Positions 56,296 through 64,000 of a stretch of DNA of 64,000 bases are shown in pieces. The translations under genes were made by a program, and so were the position numbers. The stretch comes from Pseudomonas frederiksbergensis (GTDB lineage Bacteria; Pseudomonadota; Gammaproteobacteria; Pseudomonadales; Pseudomonadaceae), in contig NZ_MOBP01000001.1 of the NCBI RefSeq assembly GCF_003732665.1, forward strand, positions 415,466-479,465, read 5' to 3'. The first letter of the stretch is position 1; each line of letters begins with the position of its first letter. The notes beneath the pieces are model-generated. The model was not told the DNA's origin, ran no database searches, and saw only the letters and a program-made list of their open reading frames with translations.

Positions 56296-57188
56296 GTAAT
56301 TCAGCTGTATTCGAGGTAAGGAAAGACCTTCCGGACAAGCAATTAGACACGCTAGCTAGCAAGCTTCTTGGCTTCGAAGCTCGGTACTTGCGAGTTCAGA
56401 AAAAGTTGCAACTTTTACTGCAAGCAGATGAACTCGAAAAATGGAGCAAAAAACATCACAAGCAGGTACTAACGGTCGTCGGTCTGCTTGCTGACCAATA
56501 TCCGCTGGCAATCTTCCATGGCGATGTTGGTACCGGGAAGACCGCAAACGCCGAAGCAATCGCAAACCGCTTGGCACGTGACGCAAAAATTGAAGATGCC
56601 ATACTCTTTAAGCTTAGCAACAAGGTCCGCGGCACCGGCAAAGTCGGTGAGATGGGTACCTTGATATCGCAGGCGTTCGACGAAATTTCCAAGTCAATCG
56701 GAAAGGGGAATGGCCGCGCGTTTCTGATCATTGACGAAGGTGACTCCCTTGGCGCTTCGCGCAGCCAGGAGCATAGCCATCATGAGGACAAAGTTGGCGT
56801 TAACACGCTGATCCAGGCCATTGATAATCTTCGCGACCATGGAGGGCGAATATTCGCCATCCTTTGCACGAACCGGCTAAGCGCACTGGATGCGGCTGTG
56901 CTACGGCGTGCGTCGATAGTTGAGGAATTTCTACGTCCCTCAGATGCTGAGCGCCATGAGTTGTTCACCAAGGATCTTTCCGATATGGATATTTCCGCAG
57001 GCGAAGTGACCAAGCTTGTAAACGCTACTGCCGCCAAAGACGGTAAGCCTGCGTGGACATATTCTGATATCCGCACCCGCCTCTATCCAGCTGCAGTGTC
57101 GCTAGCGTTTCCCGACTCGCCGCTGAAGGTGGAGCATTTTCATCAGGCCGCTCGTGATATCCAGCCTTCGCCAGTAATGGCAGGATGA
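56292..57188 (+). CDS. cap6: TRIP13/Pch2-like AAA+ ATPase (Cap6)
   Basis: 298 residues. Walker A GDVGTGKT at 77-84 (preceded by YPLAIFH), Walker B AFLIIDEGDS with Asp148-Glu149, sensor-type ILCTNRLSALDAAVLRRA with the arginine fingers. The N terminus (FEVRKDLPDKQLDTLASKLL) lacks the substrate domain of other AAA families, as in bacterial TRIP13. It disassembles HORMA-CD-NTase complexes to turn signalling off. ATGA overlap with the HORMA gene shows tight co-expression. Confidence 0.92.
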   Translation: MSNSAVFEVRKDLPDKQLDTLASKLLGFEARYLRVQKKLQLLLQADELEKWSKKHHKQVLTVVGLLADQYPLAIFHGDVGTGKTANAEAIANRLARDAKIEDAILFKLSNKVRGTGKVGEMGTLISQAFDEISKSIGKGNGRAFLIIDEGDSLGASRSQEHSHHEDKVGVNTLIQAIDNLRDHGGRIFAILCTNRLSALDAAVLRRASIVEEFLRPSDAERHELFTKDLSDMDISAGEVTKLVNATAAKDGKPAWTYSDIRTRLYPAAVSLAFPDSPLKVEHFHQAARDIQPSPVMAG

Positions 57189-57216
57189 CTCAATTACCGC
57201 TGACCGGAGTAAAAAA

Positions 57217-57783
57217 ATGAGCCAAAAACGAGAAGTCTTTATTTCGGTGGACATCGAGACCGCTGGTCCCGTCGTCAGTGAGCACAGCATGCTTACTGTA
57301 GGGGCATGTCTGGCATATCAGCCCGAGATTGAGTTTACTGTAATGCTTAAGCCGATTACCGACCGAGCACTTAAGGCGGCCTTGGATGTTTCAGGTTTGA
57401 CCCTGGAACAGGCCGAAAAAGATGGGCTACCACCTGCGGAGGCCATGGCAAAATTTGCAGACTGGATTGCAGAGAACGTCCCAGAAAATTGCTCGCCGGT
57501 CTTCGTGGGTCTCAATGCTCCCTTCGATTGGTCTTTCGTGAATTACTATTTCTTGAAATACCACGGAGAGAACCCATTTGGATTCACTGCACTGGATATC
57601 AAAGCTCTGTTTATGGGAGCCACAGGATGCAGTTGGTACGACACCAAATCGAGCTCCATCGATAAGAACGTACTCCCTTCCCTTCAAGGGGATCATGACG
57701 CTTTGAACGACGCCAAATATCAGGCCGAACTGTTCCGTCTCGTTCATGAGAAAGTCAGCGACGCTAGTCCGGTCAAGGCTTGA
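57217..57783 (+). CDS. DEDDh 3'-5' exonuclease of CBASS (Cap18-like)
   Basis: 188 residues. Exo I: FISVDIETAG with Asp12 and Glu14; Exo II: VFVGLNAPFDWSFV; Exo III: DHDALNDAKYQAELF with the H-x4-D pattern of DEDDh enzymes. Related to RNase T/exonuclease domains. A 3'-5' exonuclease of this type is a recorded accessory component of type III CBASS; its role may be to degrade phage nucleic acid or signal. GGAG six bases or so upstream of ATG; last gene of the compact operon. Confidence 0.85.
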   Translation: MSQKREVFISVDIETAGPVVSEHSMLTVGACLAYQPEIEFTVMLKPITDRALKAALDVSGLTLEQAEKDGLPPAEAMAKFADWIAENVPENCSPVFVGLNAPFDWSFVNYYFLKYHGENPFGFTALDIKALFMGATGCSWYDTKSSSIDKNVLPSLQGDHDALNDAKYQAELFRLVHEKVSDASPVKA

Positions 57784-57926
57784 CTAAAACACGGAAAATG
57801 ATCTCTTCATAAGCCTTTTTTTCCTTCAAGTTTAGCCCTTGTGCGATTGAAGGAAGCGTATGAAGTGAGCCGTGCGCGCCCTTAGCATTATTTTAGCTGC
57901 TCAATCCAACAGATGAGTTTGAAAAT

Positions 57927-58682
57927 ATGGACGTTCCAACACCTACAGGAGCCATTCTGGCTTTGATCAAGGCCTGTTTTAAACACAATGACCATCTAGC
58001 CCCTCTAGTCAAAAGCTATATGTATTTGTTCAGGAAGGACATTCGTATCTCGATGGCTTGTTTGGTACGATATGAATTTGAGGGGAAGATTATTCTAGTA
58101 AGGAATCGTCATCGGCAGGAATATATTGCACCTTTCGGAGGTGTAATAAAATTCCATGAAGACGCTAGGACGGTGCTTGATAATATTGAGTTTCAGTCTG
58201 AACAAAAATCCTCAACTGATAAAGACTTAATTTACGACCTTCGTGGGTATTTAAAATCCCGCCACTTTGGAACCTTCATGACTTGGTTTAAGTCTAGAAC
58301 AGGGCGTGAACAAGTAGATGCCCTTCATCGAGAGTTGAGGGAGGAATTTGCAGAGTCTGGAATCCCCCAGCACATTGCAACGCCATTAATTGAAGCAAAA
58401 TACTCTCTTGTTAGAGTTATCCACGAAGGACCTTACGGTCATGATGAGCATAAACATGCAACCTTCCGTTATCTTGAAATCTATAAGCCAGTTATGTCTC
58501 AGGGTGTTGAAGAGGCTTTAAAACACCTCGCAGAAATAAGCACATCTTCAGACTCTAAAACTCAGTTAGTCAACAAACAAGAACTGGACAAGCTTAGGAC
58601 ACGGTTAGGAGTTCCCATCGCGGGTCATGCCCGTTATCTAAACTCAGCTAAGTGGCATGGCTTCGAGCCCGCTGCGCTCTGA
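57927..58682 (+). CDS. NUDIX protein, SMODS-associated type, no transmembrane segment
   Basis: 251 residues. A short N-terminal helical part (TGAILALIKACFKHNDHLAP, KSYMYLFRKDIR) is followed by a NUDIX fold: SMACLVRYEFEGKIILVRNR, QEYIAPFGGVIKF, and the catalytic box ALHRELREEFAESGI, separated from the G-V strand by an insert of about 60 residues. This long-insert NUDIX layout resembles the SMODS-associated NUDIX domain linked to CBASS, where it is usually joined to two membrane helices (Cap16). Here no membrane helices are seen. It begins 143 bp after the exonuclease, in more AT-rich DNA, so it may be a separate unit. Confidence 0.7.
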   Translation: MDVPTPTGAILALIKACFKHNDHLAPLVKSYMYLFRKDIRISMACLVRYEFEGKIILVRNRHRQEYIAPFGGVIKFHEDARTVLDNIEFQSEQKSSTDKDLIYDLRGYLKSRHFGTFMTWFKSRTGREQVDALHRELREEFAESGIPQHIATPLIEAKYSLVRVIHEGPYGHDEHKHATFRYLEIYKPVMSQGVEEALKHLAEISTSSDSKTQLVNKQELDKLRTRLGVPIAGHARYLNSAKWHGFEPAAL

Positions 58683-59118
58683 AGTACGTTAGGAATGTCT
58701 TGCGTGAAATTATGGCTATCCGTGAGCATCTCCTGTGGGGGGTTCTATTGAGCCCCTAATCAAGTGGCCGGTATCAGCTCTTCGGACTTCGCTGACGATT
58801 GAACATCACGAATGGCAGCTTCTGGCCGATTCTATTGAAAAAGTCGATTTTCTGAAACGACCAGAAGATCGAACGATGAAAGCGTCTTGTTAGGACGCTG
58901 CCACGTGAAATCGAGTCCGGCAACCGATACCGAAAGTAAAAATTTCAATCTTAGGCGCATACTTTTCTGCTGCCGAAACTATGCTAGACTTTTTCAACAC
59001 AATCGACCGGAAGTGGACCATGGACACCAGGCACGTGATTCCGTAAGGTGCTACCTACAACACGAGCAGAAAAATATATGGACCTCGAATCGTGCCGCTC
59101 TTTTTTCGAATAATTGGC
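58683..59118. other. Intergenic region with no supportable gene
   Basis: About 435 bp between the NUDIX gene and the attC-like site. The segment near 58811-58881 (CGAATGGCAGCTTCTGGCCG...GAAAAAGTCGA) has the look of a short degenerate insertion-element remnant that I have seen repeated in pseudomonad genomes; identification is uncertain. No open frame longer than about 86 codons with a ribosome site is found. Confidence 0.4.
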
Positions 59119-59195
59119 GTTCAACTGTCGATAACTTTGTCCGCTGAGCAGCCAAAGGCTACGCTTTTGGCTGCTCGTTGGCTTAAACGTTAGAC
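59119..59195. other. attC-like recombination site
   Basis: A 77-bp segment begins GTTCAAC (fits RYYYAAC) and ends GTTAGAC (fits GTTRRRY). Between lies an imperfect palindrome with the strong stem GAGCAGCCAAA/TTTGGCTGCTC at 59146-59176. Size, end cores and central stem fit an integron attC. The next gene begins 17 bp after the core, as cassette genes do. No integrase gene or second attC is seen nearby. Confidence 0.5.
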
Positions 59196-59212
59196 CATAA
59201 GATCAAGAAGAC

Positions 59213-60193
59213 ATGGACTTAGTTGATACATTGCGAAAGAAGATCGACGTCCTTGATGAGGGCGATTATGTCCCAGGGCTAAAGTCTGTGCTGTTGCACA
59301 TAGAAACAGCATTCAGACACTTATCTCGCGGCCAAGACAGTGAAGACGACACTGCATTTACCGACTCTATTTATCGAACTAATCAAGCGTTCGAAGGAAG
59401 TATAAAAGAGGCCTACCGAGTTCTCGCAGGTCAGGATCCGGCAAAGAAGCGTCCGTACGACATAGAGAACTATCTTGAAGAAAATAACATATTCCGGACT
59501 AGAGTCCTTAGTCAACTGACGAACTATAGAACCGAGTGGCGCAATCCTTCAACGCATGACTACAAATTAGACTTTGATGAAAGTGAGGCATTCCTTGCCA
59601 TAGTATCTGTCTCAGCTTTTTCATGTTTGCTTCTAGATCAAATCGCTGAGCGGCTTGCCTACATGCGGTCACAGGCGGATGCTGAAGCTCAAAAGGGTGC
59701 ATTAGCGTCTAATTTGGCGGCAACGGTTAACGCCGACCTTTTGGTCCGGGTGACGGAACTCATATCACAGTTCTGCGCCATGTACATGACTTCTGTTACC
59801 ACATCCTTTAATAGGGTAAGTGAATCCCAAGTCGTTGGCGCTCTTCACGGGTTCCTTTCCTCCGCCGCTCCCGAGTTATCGGTGCAAACCGAAGCGCGAT
59901 TGGACGCCGATAAGCCGTTTCGTGCAGATCTGCTGATTGAACGCGGTGACGAGCGCGTGATTATCGAACTCAAGCGGCGCCTCATGCGAAATAATTACCA
60001 GAACGTCATCGCGCAAATTGAGCATTACCTACTCATCAGTGGGATTAAAAACGGCATTTTGTTGTACTTACCTGACGCCCCTAGTGATATGGATCGAATC
60101 GAAACTACGGTCCGCGGCATTGATGCTCGGCTTATTATCCTAACGCCAGAAGGTTCTAACCCTTCGCCTAAGCAGACAGCTTCCGTCAGCTAA
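59213..60193 (+). CDS. Putative HEPN plus PD-(D/E)XK nuclease fusion protein
   Basis: 326 residues. The N-terminal helical region has the HEPN-type RNxxxH motif at Arg110-His115 (TEWRNPSTHDYKLDF) followed by a long helix (LAIVSVSAFSCLLLDQIAERL). The C-terminal third has a PD-(D/E)XK pattern: Asp239 in FRADLLIERGDE and Glu252-x-Lys254 in VIIELKRR, then NYQNVIAQIEHYLL. HEPN proteins are typically RNases in defence and toxin systems; the second domain is a DNase-type fold. No match to a named system is known to me. Codon use is less GC-rich than the core genome. GATCAAGAAG precedes the ATG. Confidence 0.65.
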   Translation: MDLVDTLRKKIDVLDEGDYVPGLKSVLLHIETAFRHLSRGQDSEDDTAFTDSIYRTNQAFEGSIKEAYRVLAGQDPAKKRPYDIENYLEENNIFRTRVLSQLTNYRTEWRNPSTHDYKLDFDESEAFLAIVSVSAFSCLLLDQIAERLAYMRSQADAEAQKGALASNLAATVNADLLVRVTELISQFCAMYMTSVTTSFNRVSESQVVGALHGFLSSAAPELSVQTEARLDADKPFRADLLIERGDERVIIELKRRLMRNNYQNVIAQIEHYLLISGIKNGILLYLPDAPSDMDRIETTVRGIDARLIILTPEGSNPSPKQTASVS

Positions 60194-60569
60194 CTCCTAC
60201 GCTAGCGAGAACCTGAGAAAAAGTATTGAATCGCCCCTGACTTAATAGACACATTGAATGGCTGCTCCTGTCCGCGACACCACCCCCTGATCAAATACCC
60301 CGCTATAAATTTGACGACTTAGACATCAGACCACGCGCCCCCCAAGCCTGACACTCCCTCTCGAAACTGCCGACACTCTCTGCATGATCGGCCTCTCCTG
60401 CTATCTAAATCTGCTGGTGCAAATGAATTCGTAACAATACCTTCCTGAGCACTCACAAAGTTTCTATATCAGCGATATCAAAAAGGTGGCAATTCTCTAT
60501 CTTGGCTGGTTATTCTCTATCCGTTTTGGCGAGCGCCCCACCCGCTGTCACAAGGACGAGTAAACGCTG
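60194..60569. other. 376-bp intergenic region with direct repeats, no gene
   Basis: No supportable frame. Two exact 10-bp direct repeats ATTCTCTATC (60492-60501 and 60512-60521) lie 20 bp apart, two helical turns, upstream of the next gene and may be an operator. Confidence 0.5.
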
Positions 60570-60878
60570 ATGAGCATTGCGCAACACGAACTGAAAGAAA
60601 TGAATCAACTGCTGGAAAGCGGCGTAAACATCTCAGAAATCGCACTGAAGTACCCAAGTTACGACTACTGGGGAATCTACGAAAATGTGAAGGACTACAG
60701 CTTGCTAGGTAAGAAGCGAATCATTACCAATCGTCTTAACACCTTGCGCAATAGTACAACCAAGGCAGAGCGAGCAGACTTGATTGACGAAATCGATACG
60801 TTGATTACCGAAATGTACAACCTCACCAAGAGTAACGGAAAAAAGTTGGTCGACATCAGCAAGGTTCTGAATCGCTGA
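60570..60878 (+). CDS. Unknown small helical protein
   Basis: 102 residues, charged and helical (HELKEMNQLLESGVNISEIA, KAERADLIDEIDTLITEMYN). The N-terminal half (LESGVNISEIALKYPSYDYW) could be a small helix-turn-helix, so it may be a regulator bound to the direct repeats upstream; this is inference. AAGGACGAG precedes the ATG. Not recognised. Confidence 0.6.
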   Translation: MSIAQHELKEMNQLLESGVNISEIALKYPSYDYWGIYENVKDYSLLGKKRIITNRLNTLRNSTTKAERADLIDEIDTLITEMYNLTKSNGKKLVDISKVLNR

Positions 60879-61007
60879 TCACTCAAAGACTCTTTACACG
60901 CGTTATCTGCGTGGAGAATCCATGCGGAATAAGGGGTCAGACCACGCTTTCAATTCAAGAACGAAAATCGTGGTCTACCCCCATTTTTCACCCGTAAATT
61001 TTTAAGG

Positions 61008-62003
61008 ATGTTAATTTTGAACTTAGAATGGATTAACGATGGGATTGAAGATTTTATTGGATTCTACGATGAGAAAGGCTTTTGGGTTGAGGAATGGATT
61101 GATTTTGATGACCAAGTCGAGCGTAAAAAACTTAGAGGTATAATTCCGGAACCTGTCATCTGGCATCACGCGGAAAAATTCGCTGCGGCTGTATGTATTG
61201 ATGGAATGATGCTCCTTCGAATGACGGAACTTGCCAAAACAAGACCGCCAATGAGTGATCCAGACCAAATAAATCAGGCCGTTCAGTGGTGGGACGAGCA
61301 TATGGATTATGCAAATGTAATGCAGTTATTCATAGAGTCAGAGTCTATAAAATGCCTGGACTCCGGTGAAATTTCTTTTTCCGCGGTCTCAATTGCAAAT
61401 ACTTGTCGAGTTGGGTTTAGGGGAGGCATACCTGTGCGAAAAAGCCATTCAAACAACATATCTCTAATGGCTGCAAGATGTACATCTTTAGTAATGGATG
61501 GGGCTCGCGTGGCCCATCACGACATTGGAACATGGTCGAATTTTACCAAGGTTAAAAAAGCTACCATAAGCACTGCCCTACAACAATTTGAAACAGCCGT
61601 TGACGATCCAGTATTGATTAAACGTCTTGCATTCATTGCCAGGGCTAAATCTGCATATCAGAATCACGATTTTAGAGGTTCGTTTACAATGCTGTGGTTT
61701 GTGATCGAGTCTGTAGCTAAAGAACTATGGCTACTAAAAGCAAAAGGTAAGAACACCAAAAAACCTACAATGTATGAAATACTGATTGACCTAGAAAAAG
61801 ACAGTATCATTAGCTCTGCTCAATATGGAGCTATAGATGATCTCCGAGATCGTGTACGAAATGTGCTGATGCACCAGCCCGTCACAGCCATCTGCCTGCC
61901 TGATGATTGCTTTAAAGCTGCTGATTCAGCGATGCAATTGCTGCGAAACAAGGTAACCACACCGGATATCACTCTTAAATGGAATTTCGGAGTCCAGTTT
62001 TGA
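61008..62003 (+). CDS. Unknown protein with C-terminal HEPN-like motif
   Basis: 331 residues from the first ATG; a TTG three codons later (MNLEWINDGIED) is better spaced from AAGGA and may be the true start. Residues 1-180 are of unknown fold. The C-terminal third has helices typical of HEPN/ApeA-like proteins (FRGSFTMLWFVIESVAKELW) and an RNxxxH motif at Arg284-His289 (DRVRNVLMHQP). A role in RNA cleavage during phage defence is possible but not shown. AT-rich sequence marks it as acquired. The gap to attR (62004-62357) shows no gene. Confidence 0.62.
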   Translation: MLILNLEWINDGIEDFIGFYDEKGFWVEEWIDFDDQVERKKLRGIIPEPVIWHHAEKFAAAVCIDGMMLLRMTELAKTRPPMSDPDQINQAVQWWDEHMDYANVMQLFIESESIKCLDSGEISFSAVSIANTCRVGFRGGIPVRKSHSNNISLMAARCTSLVMDGARVAHHDIGTWSNFTKVKKATISTALQQFETAVDDPVLIKRLAFIARAKSAYQNHDFRGSFTMLWFVIESVAKELWLLKAKGKNTKKPTMYEILIDLEKDSIISSAQYGAIDDLRDRVRNVLMHQPVTAICLPDDCFKAADSAMQLLRNKVTTPDITLKWNFGVQF

Positions 62004-62357
62004 TCGCCTAGAGTGGTCTCTACAGTGACCTCCAGCACGCGGTGTTTGCACCGTTTAAGTAACTCCAGTCCGAGTTAGCGGACTCAGTTTGAGTCGACGA
62101 CTTCGCCGCTAACTGATTCTGAGCATGGCGGTAATAGTCGGCGACGTTCAACCTCAGCAGGTTTACCGAGCTATACGCTGCTCTGGATAATTTATCTGCA
62201 GGCCGATAACGTGCTAACGCCTTATGAATCCCGGATTCGATTCCACTGACGACCATAAATAGCTGATTTATTTATAGTTACTAGTTGGGGTACGTAAAAT
62301 TTTCCACCGAACTCCAGACGCCCGAAAAACCTAGCCTCCCCGAAACATACCGTTCGT

Positions 62358-62419
62358 CTGGTGCCGGCACCATACGCAGTAACGAGAAAGGCTCACCGAA
62401 AGGTGGGCCTTTTTTGTTT
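62358..62419. repeat. attR: right 62-bp direct repeat of the island
   Basis: Exact copy of 50565-50626: the last 15 nt of tRNA-Thr plus its terminator. The rest of the tRNA is absent, so this is the distal end of the integrated element. 62420-62530 after it is non-coding and unremarkable. Confidence 0.93.
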
Positions 62420-62530
62420 CTGAGATTCGGACGCCCGTCACGACAGATCGTGAAAACGTCCACAAAGTGTCCACACCTGATTTTTGCAGTCCACCCGAAA
62501 GCCTGGACGTTTGGTTGCTGGCACCAGACA

Positions 62531-62567
62531 AAAAAAAGCCCTCGCATTTCTGCGAGGGCTTTGTTGT
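62531..62567 (-). terminator. Rho-independent terminator after the SDR gene
   Basis: AAAGCCCTCGCA/TGCGAGGGCTTT stem with TTTC loop; A-rich left side provides the T run on the minus strand. Confidence 0.9.
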
Positions 62568-62591
62568 TTCTGCAGTTTGTAAAATCAGGTC

Positions 62592-63302
62592 TTAGTGACC
62601 CGCACTCTGCCCACCATCCACATGCAGAATCTCGCCGGTCACAAAGTTCGCACGGTCCAAGTACACCACCGCCTGCGCAATGTCGCTGATCTCCCCCATC
62701 CGCCCAACCGGATGCAAATTGCCCAACGCTTCATGGGTTTCCTCGCCATGCATCGGCGTCTTGATGATGCCAGGGCTCACGGCATTCACCCGAATCCCAC
62801 GCTTGGCGTACTCAATCGCCAGCGACTTGGTCGCCGCATTCAAGCCACCCTTGGTCAACGAGGCCAGTACCGAAGGCACACCATCAATCGCATGGTCCAC
62901 CAAGCTGGTGGTGATGCTGACCACATGACCACTGCCCTGCTTTTCCATCTCGGTAATCGCAAGTTGGGTGATGTAGAAGAAGCCATTCAGATTCACCGAC
63001 AGCACCGCAGCGTAATCTTCCTGGGTGTAAGCGGTGAATGGCTTGGCGACAAAGATCCCGGCGTTGTTGACCAGCGTATCTACACGACCAAAACGCTCAA
63101 TCGCTTCACGGATAACGCGCTGGGCAACCGCCGGATCGCCGATGTCGCCGGCAACTGTGTGAATGTCCGGATCAGTGGACGGTTTGATCGAACGCGAAGT
63201 GGCGACGACTTTGTAATCCAGTTCACGAAACGCCTTGACCATGCCAGCGCCGAGACCTTGGGAAGCGCCAGTGATAACGATGACTTTTTTCGAATTGCTC
63301 AT
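62592..63302 (-). CDS. SDR family oxidoreductase
   Basis: 236 residues: NAD(P)-binding VIVITGASQGLGAGMVKAF, DTLVNNAGIFVAKPF, and IRVNAVSPGIIKTP. The catalytic serine is in VVSITTSLVD, but the usual YxxxK reads LASLTKGGLNAATKS, with no tyrosine at the expected place, so catalysis may be altered. Substrate unknown. Start MSNSKKVIVITG is preferred to one four codons earlier. It precedes nothing else on this strand and follows the DsbA-like gene, likely co-transcribed. Confidence 0.85.
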   Translation of the reverse strand: MSNSKKVIVITGASQGLGAGMVKAFRELDYKVVATSRSIKPSTDPDIHTVAGDIGDPAVAQRVIREAIERFGRVDTLVNNAGIFVAKPFTAYTQEDYAAVLSVNLNGFFYITQLAITEMEKQGSGHVVSITTSLVDHAIDGVPSVLASLTKGGLNAATKSLAIEYAKRGIRVNAVSPGIIKTPMHGEETHEALGNLHPVGRMGEISDIAQAVVYLDRANFVTGEILHVDGGQSAGH

Positions 63303-63345
63303 GATGAACCTCAACTAATAAATGATGGTTTGAATAGGTGATTAA

Positions 63346-64000
63346 TCAGGCTTCAACAGGCGCCTGTGCCATTTGTCGCAACATCTGTTCGTAGTACTCA
63401 ACCGACTGCGAACCGGACACCAGGTGACGACCGTTCAGCACCATGGCCGGGACCGAGTTAATGCCGCGCTCGCGGTAGAACTCCTCAAGATCACGCACTT
63501 CCGTGGCGAACGCCCCGGATGCCAACACCTCGCGGGCTGCCGCCGCGTCCAGCCCCACTTCCGCCGCCAGTCGAACCAGCGTCTCGCGATCACTCAGGTT
63601 CTGGCCGTCAGTGAAATAGCCACGCAGCAAGGCTTTCTTCAGTGCGACCTGCCGCCCTTCCCGCAACGCCCACGTCAGCAACCGATGCGCATCAAACGTG
63701 TTGTAGAAGTGGCTGCGTTTCTCCAGATCGAACTTGAAACCGATGGCCTCACCGCGAGCGATCTGCATCGCTTTACCGGCGGCGACGTCTTCGGCGGTGC
63801 GTCCATATTTGCGCATCAAATGCTCGACGGCTTTTTCGCCGACTGCCGGCATGTCCGGGTTCAACTCGAAAGGCTTGTAGGTCAGCTCGACCGACACTTC
63901 ACCGGCCACGTTCTCGATCGCCTGCTCCAACGCCGTCGCACCCAACGCACACCACGGGCACACCACGTCGGAGATGAAATCGATAGACACGGTCGCGGTC
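63346..64000 (-). CDS. DsbA family (FrnE-like) oxidoreductase, 5' end outside window
   Basis: At least 217 residues visible, with the redox motif CPWC in IDFISDVVCPWCALGATAL, the alpha-helical insert, and the thioredoxin-fold cis-proline region INSVPAMVLNGRHLVSGSQS. FrnE-like proteins lack a signal peptide and act as cytoplasmic dithiol isomerases. The frame stays open to the window edge (TATVSIDF), so the start codon lies beyond position 64000. 43 bp before the SDR gene. Confidence 0.88.
   Translation of the reverse strand, partial: TATVSIDFISDVVCPWCALGATALEQAIENVAGEVSVELTYKPFELNPDMPAVGEKAVEHLMRKYGRTAEDVAAGKAMQIARGEAIGFKFDLEKRSHFYNTFDAHRLLTWALREGRQVALKKALLRGYFTDGQNLSDRETLVRLAAEVGLDAAAAREVLASGAFATEVRDLEEFYRERGINSVPAMVLNGRHLVSGSQSVEYYEQMLRQMAQAPVEA

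Noticed and set aside
62420..62530. Possible remnant of a second integrase beside attR
   Set aside because: Short, no recognisable recombinase motif in any frame.

Overview
This window is chromosomal DNA from a fluorescent-group Pseudomonas. The evidence is the high-GC coding style, the dense inverted pairs of the GTGGGAGCGGGCTTG-type REP sequence between genes, and a gene order shared with other pseudomonads: fbp, typA, thiI, glnA, ntrBC, trmL, secB, grxC, gpmI, envC, ctpA, hisBHAF, asmA, mutY, yggX. Identifications come from reading the sequence and remembered family motifs; no database search was run.

Region by region. 1-8.2 kb (minus strand): start of fructose-1,6-bisphosphatase, a large multi-spanning DUF2339/DUF3999 pair, and glycogen phosphorylase. 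8.4-12.5 kb: a YkgJ zinc-cluster protein, TypA/BipA and ThiI. 12.6-19 kb is a nitrogen-control block: glnA behind a sigma-54 promoter, two DUF4124 secreted proteins, ntrB-ntrC behind a near-perfect NtrC palindrome, then a second sigma-54 promoter driving a three-module structured RNA that I identify as NrsZ. 19.4-27.7 kb: trmL, the secB-grxC-yibN operon, a 266-bp fold-back element, gpmI, and an envelope operon (envC, ctpA, yibQ). 27.8-33 kb: hisB-hisH-DUF2164-hisA-hisF and an OFA-type MFS transporter. 33.2-37.4 kb: PanZ-like acetyltransferase, asmA-mutY-yggX and tRNA-Phe. 37.5-43.1 kb is variable: three paralogous small basic/acidic proteins, a DUF1016 nuclease, an alpha/beta hydrolase broken by one stop codon, and a vapBC pair lying between two copies of one terminator. 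43.1-50.5 kb: GabP-type permease, a polar amino acid ABC transporter, two methyltransferases and tRNA-Thr.

50.57-62.42 kb is an 11.9-kb genomic island in the 3' end of tRNA-Thr, bounded by perfect 62-bp direct repeats. Its tyrosine recombinase is broken by an internal deletion, so the island looks stranded. It carries a type III CBASS antiphage operon: nucleosidase-type effector, CD-NTase, HORMA protein, TRIP13-like ATPase and DEDDh exonuclease. Next come a standalone SMODS-associated-type NUDIX protein, an attC-like recombination site followed by an apparent HEPN plus PD-(D/E)XK fusion, a small unknown protein, and a second protein with a HEPN-like RNxxxH motif. The distal half is visibly more AT-rich than the chromosome.

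The most notable items are the CBASS operon with its two-domain effector and NUDIX neighbour, the HEPN-nuclease candidate behind an attC-like site, the modular NrsZ RNA with covarying hairpins, and the 266-bp three-armed fold-back element. 62.5-64 kb returns to core genes: an SDR oxidoreductase and a DsbA/FrnE-like protein cut by the window edge.
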